Part shown: piece by piece, positions 61,223 to 64,000 of the stretch
How the letters are laid out: each line of letters begins with the position of its first letter
How positions within the stretch are numbered: the stretch's first letter is position 1
NCBI GenBank assembly: GCA_029547025.1
Contig: JAKPQA010000035.1
Span: forward strand, 1-64,000
Reading direction: 5' to 3'
From: Armatimonadota bacterium
GTDB taxonomy: Bacteria > Armatimonadota > Zipacnadia > UBA1398 > JAKPQA01
DNA: 64,000 nt
Notes under the pieces: generated by a model
Database searches by the model: none
Told to the model about the DNA's origin: nothing
What the model saw: only the letters and a program-made list of their open reading frames with translations
Program-made: the position numbers and the translations under genes

Positions 61223-62534
61223 GTTCGCATGGCTGGCGGCCCTGATCGTCCAGGCGGCACTGCCGTCGTTCGGCGAGGATGCGCCGCCGGCGCCGCCGGC
61301 CCCGCAGGCGGCCAACCCGGCCGACGAGTACGACCTCCAGCGTTGCGTTGATGTGGCCCTCTCACGGAACCCATCCATCCGGGCGGCTGCCGCGTCGGTG
61401 GCGGTCGCGATGGCCGATCTCAAACAGGCGAAAGGCCTCAATGATCCCAAGCTCACGGCTGCCGGAGGCGTGTCACTGTACCAGAGCGACCCCAGCTTCG
61501 CGGTGCCTGGCCTGGGACGACTCGTATTCGGCCAGCGGCTCAATGTGGATGCCAGCCTGCAGTTTGAGTTCCCGCTCTACACCGGCGGTCAATCCGACGC
61601 CGCCGAGGATCAAGCCCGTGCGGGTGTGCGGGCCGCGGCCTACGCCGAGGTCCGAGCCAATCAGGCCGTGGCCCTGCAGGCGGTCGAGGCCTATTTTGGG
61701 GTGCTCAGGGCTCGGGGAGCCACGCAAGTCGCCGAGAGGCAGCTTGAGGCGCTCCAGGCCCAGAATCGCGCTGTCTCTGAGATGTACAGGGTGGGTCTCG
61801 TCGCGCGGCTGGACGCGTTGAGGGTGGCCGCGGCCTTGGCCGCGGCCGAGGAAGCGGTCGTCGTGTCCCACAACGCTGAGAAGGTGGCAGTGGCCGCCCT
61901 GCGGGCCGTCCTTGGCCTCCCACCGGACACGCCGATCACCGTGGTCGAGCGCTACGATGATGTGGCGCTACCGGCGACCCTGGATGAGGCACTCGCCGAG
62001 GCCCAACAGCAGCGGGCCGACCTCCACGAGATCGAGGCTCACATCGCGGCCGCCGATGCCGCTTACCGTCTGGCCGAGGCCGGGCGTCACTTCACGCTGG
62101 GCCTGTACACTCGCGCGGATTTCCTCCGGACCTCACTCCTGCCTCAGACCGGCATCCTCTCGGGTGGGATCCAGTTCCGGATCCCTCTCTTTGATGGCGA
62201 CCAGTCGGACGCCGGCAAGAATCGGGCCCAGGCTCAGAAGGAGAAGCTTATCGCTTTCCGTGACAGCCTCCGGGACCAGGTCAATCTCCAGGTTACTGAA
62301 GCTTTCCTTGCCCAGGAGTCTGCGACCCGGCGCGTGGCTACGGCCCAGCGAGGTGTCCAGGCGGCCGAAGAAGGCTTCCAGCTCGCCGCAGTGGGCTATG
62401 CCAACCAGGTCGTCCCGCTAACCGACATGCTGGATGCCCAGGCACGCCGGACTCAGTCCCAGAACGACTTGGTGAACGCCACGTACGACCGCCGCATGGC
62501 CATGGCTCGGCTGGTGAACGTGCTCGGGCGCTAG
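61206..62534 (+). CDS. TolC family outer membrane efflux protein
   Basis: A 442-residue TolC-like protein from the ATG at 61206, with GGGGAGGAGGGG upstream. Signal peptide [20 protein letters not shown]. The two structural repeats are seen: helices with [30 protein letters not shown] and [41 protein letters not shown], each with the QVxxAY-like and EexxxLxxxryxxG patterns. It should form the trimeric outer-membrane channel for the pump. The adaptor's longer-than-usual hairpin would need to dock on it. Confidence 0.9.
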   Translation: MTRLSRFAWLAALIVQAALPSFGEDAPPAPPAPQAANPADEYDLQRCVDVALSRNPSIRAAAASVAVAMADLKQAKGLNDPKLTAAGGVSLYQSDPSFAVPGLGRLVFGQRLNVDASLQFEFPLYTGGQSDAAEDQARAGVRAAAYAEVRANQAVALQAVEAYFGVLRARGATQVAERQLEALQAQNRAVSEMYRVGLVARLDALRVAAALAAAEEAVVVSHNAEKVAVAALRAVLGLPPDTPITVVERYDDVALPATLDEALAEAQQQRADLHEIEAHIAAADAAYRLAEAGRHFTLGLYTRADFLRTSLLPQTGILSGGIQFRIPLFDGDQSDAGKNRAQAQKEKLIAFRDSLRDQVNLQVTEAFLAQESATRRVATAQRGVQAAEEGFQLAAVGYANQVVPLTDMLDAQARRTQSQNDLVNATYDRRMAMARLVNVLGR

Positions 62535-62564
62535 GCATTTCAGCGTGGGCCTTGTGTCGCTGCC

Positions 62565-62593
62565 TTGAGGCACCCTCCATCTCCCGCTACACT
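62565..62593 (+). promoter_or_regulatory. Candidate sigma70 promoter upstream of thiC
   Basis: TTGAGG at 62565-62570, a 17-bp spacer, and TACACT at 62588-62593. This would give a leader of about 120 bases. The leader has no TPP riboswitch core (no CTGAGA box), which thiC genes often carry, so its regulation is probably different here. Confidence 0.45.
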
Positions 62594-62721
62594 AGGATCA
62601 CTCGATCGCACTCGGCCCCTCTCGCGGGTGGGAGATCCCATCATCGAACGGGTGGTGTGGCCGGTCCGGGATCTTTCTCTGCTTTCCTCCCGTTGTTTGG
62701 AGAACGAGGCTGGTGCCAACG

Positions 62722-64000
62722 ATGACTCAGCTGGAAGCCGTCCGGGAAGGACGGATCACCGATGTTCTGAAGGCCGCGGCGGCACGTGACGCCGTGGACG
62801 TGTCGCGGCTCCGAGACCTGGTAGCCTCGGGCCGCGCCGTCGTGCCTGCTAACGTGGGGCATACGAACCTGGCACCCGTCGCCATCGGCGAAGGGCTGCC
62901 GGTGAAGATCAACGCCAATATCGGAACGTCGCCGGAGCGCGCCTGCGTCGAGGAGGAGGCGGCGAAACTCCGTGCCGCCCTCGATGCCGGTGCGCATGCC
63001 GTGATGGACTTGTCGACCGGCGGCGATCTCCACGCGATTCGGCGAGAGTTGATCGCGCAGTGTCCGGCCGTCTTTGGGACTGTGCCCATCTACGAAGTGG
63101 CCGTCGAGCTGGGCCGCCAGGGCAGGCACATCACCGAGATGGAGCCCGATCATCTCTTCGGCGTCATCGAGAGGCACGCGCAGGACGGAGTGGACTTCAT
63201 CACGGTGCACTGCGGTGTGGTCCGCGACAGCGTGGCGCGGCTACAGGCAGAGGGCCGGACGTGCGATATCGTCAGTCGGGGTGGGGCCTTCCTGGCCGCG
63301 TGGGTCCTCGCCAACGAGCAAGAGAACCCATTGTACAGCCGCTATGACGACCTCCTGGAGATCTGCAGGCAGTACGACGTCACGCTGAGCCTGGGCGACG
63401 GGCTCAGGCCCGGGTGCCTGGCTGACGCGACGGATCGGGCCCAGGTGCAGGAGACCATCGTCCTGGGCGAGCTGGTCGATCGCGCCAGGGCGGCCGGCGT
63501 CCAGGCCATGGTGGAAGGTCCGGGCCACATGCCGCTCGACCAGATCGAGGCCAACGTCCGGCTCGAGAAGCGGCTGTGCCATGGCGCACCTTTTTATGTC
63601 CTCGGCCCGATCGTGACAGACCTGGCGCCCGGCTACGATCACATCTCGGGTGCCATCGGCGGCGCCCTGGCGGCGTGGGCCGGCGCAGACTTCCTGTGCT
63701 ATGTCACCCCGGCCGAGCACTTGGGCCTGCCCACTCCGGCCGATGTCAGACAGGGCGTGATTGCCTCACGCATCGCCGGCCACGCGGCCGACATCGCGCG
63801 CGGGCTGCCTGGGGCGCGGGAGCAGGATGACGCCATGGGCAAGGCCCGGCGCGCGCGCGACTGGGAACGCCAGGCAGAGCTGGCCCTGGACCCCGAGGCC
63901 GTCCGCGCGTCCAGGGCCGTAAGGGAGGCCCTCCGGCGCGACGCGGGGCAGGATCCCGAGGACGCCTGCTCCATGTGCGGGCGCTTCTGCTCCGTGCGGA
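62722..64000 (+). CDS. thiC: Phosphomethylpyrimidine synthase ThiC (truncated by window end)
   Basis: Read from the ATG at 62722; a GTG at 62713 (GGAGAACGAGG upstream) is an alternative. At least 426 residues, cut by the window edge a few residues after the cluster motif. ThiC converts 5-aminoimidazole ribotide to hydroxymethylpyrimidine phosphate for thiamin, using radical SAM chemistry. Family segments: VPANVGHTNLAPVAIGEGLPVKINANIGTS, GADAVMDLSTGGD-like AHAVMDLSTGGDLHAIRREL, VEGPGHMPLDQIE, FYVLGPIVTDLAPGYDHI and SGAIGGALAAWAGADFLCYVTPAEHLGLP. Near the end DACSMCGRFCS carries the Fe-S cysteines in a C-x2-C-x3-C spacing seen in short ThiC forms. No other thiamin gene is visible. Confidence 0.95.
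   Translation, partial: MTQLEAVREGRITDVLKAAAARDAVDVSRLRDLVASGRAVVPANVGHTNLAPVAIGEGLPVKINANIGTSPERACVEEEAAKLRAALDAGAHAVMDLSTGGDLHAIRRELIAQCPAVFGTVPIYEVAVELGRQGRHITEMEPDHLFGVIERHAQDGVDFITVHCGVVRDSVARLQAEGRTCDIVSRGGAFLAAWVLANEQENPLYSRYDDLLEICRQYDVTLSLGDGLRPGCLADATDRAQVQETIVLGELVDRARAAGVQAMVEGPGHMPLDQIEANVRLEKRLCHGAPFYVLGPIVTDLAPGYDHISGAIGGALAAWAGADFLCYVTPAEHLGLPTPADVRQGVIASRIAGHAADIARGLPGAREQDDAMGKARRARDWERQAELALDPEAVRASRAVREALRRDAGQDPEDACSMCGRFCSVR

Noticed and set aside
62535-62721. TPP riboswitch upstream of thiC
   Set aside because: No CTGAGA-type core or paired elements are visible in the leader, so I do not call it.
1-64000. tRNA, rRNA, CRISPR or insertion sequence
   Set aside because: No cloverleaf-like sequence, no spaced palindromic repeat array and no transposase motif were found.

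Overview
The window is a GC-rich, gene-dense chromosomal segment from an uncultured-looking diderm bacterium. Gram-negative-type envelope genes support this: two LptF/LptG family permeases, a complete RND adaptor/pump/TolC set, and many signal peptides. A DUF1559-type prepilin-like protein with the leader [10 protein letters not shown] followed by a [12 protein letters not shown] segment, a hydrazine-synthase-alpha-like cytochrome protein fused to a discoidin domain, and a high share of glycan enzymes point towards the Armatimonadota / Planctomycetota / Hydrogenedentota style of genome. I cannot fix the phylum from sequence alone. I saw no rRNA, tRNA, CRISPR array, insertion sequence or phage module.

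Layout. 1-2.9 kb: a repeat-bearing left edge, then minus-strand genes (a membrane-anchored PilP/GspC-like protein, a small protein, a ComF family phosphoribosyltransferase, a Cys-rich microprotein). 3-10.1 kb: a large secreted F5/8C-propeller-cytochrome protein, a DUF3592 membrane protein and a GH38 alpha-mannosidase. 10.1-15.3 kb: two related PspB-like membrane/coiled-coil proteins, a C39-like secreted peptidase, and a cyclic-nucleotide module (CNBD protein followed by a class III cyclase-NTPase-TPR protein). 15.2-18.3 kb: two glycosyltransferases on the minus strand. 18.5-19.4 kb: an encapsulin-like (HK97-fold) shell protein with no recognisable cargo gene beside it, followed by an acetyl-xylan-esterase-like enzyme. 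21.1-24.3 kb: a five-PAS hybrid histidine kinase whose receiver domain is broken by an apparent one-base frameshift. 24.3-29.3 kb: an aldehyde dehydrogenase / IlvD-Edd dehydratase operon facing a ThDP enzyme, probably for sugar-acid catabolism. 29.5-34.7 kb: prepilin-like protein, LarE, NadB, an ankyrin protein and xylose isomerase. 34.9-40.2 kb: two tandem paralogous Cache chemoreceptors and a stand-alone MshEN-like domain protein. 40.4-49.6 kb: sugar kinase, two LptF/G permeases, a tandemly duplicated zinc-ribbon/DUF2007-like protein, a gluzincin, a tricorn-like protease, a BON protein and an ICMT-like methyltransferase. 49.6-51.4 kb: a small minus-strand protein and a GT-C-like membrane protein. 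51.7-55.4 kb: an orphan group-3-like [NiFe]-hydrogenase large subunit with its maturation protease, a response regulator and a histidine kinase. 55.7-62.5 kb: a tripartite RND efflux operon whose adaptor has an exceptionally long, regularly repeating helical hairpin. 62.7 kb to the end: ThiC, cut by the window edge.

How the genes fit together. The cyclase and CNBD protein look like a producer/receiver pair for cAMP. The dehydratase, aldehyde dehydrogenase, xylose isomerase, sugar kinase, GH38 mannosidase and esterase suggest growth on plant or algal polysaccharides. The permeases, glycosyltransferases, GT-C protein and RND system serve the envelope. The four loci most worth following up are the encapsulin-like gene (18473-19381), the hydrogenase large subunit without a small subunit (51715-53563), the adaptor with eight 33-residue repeats (55705-57729), and the cNMP module (11872-15258).
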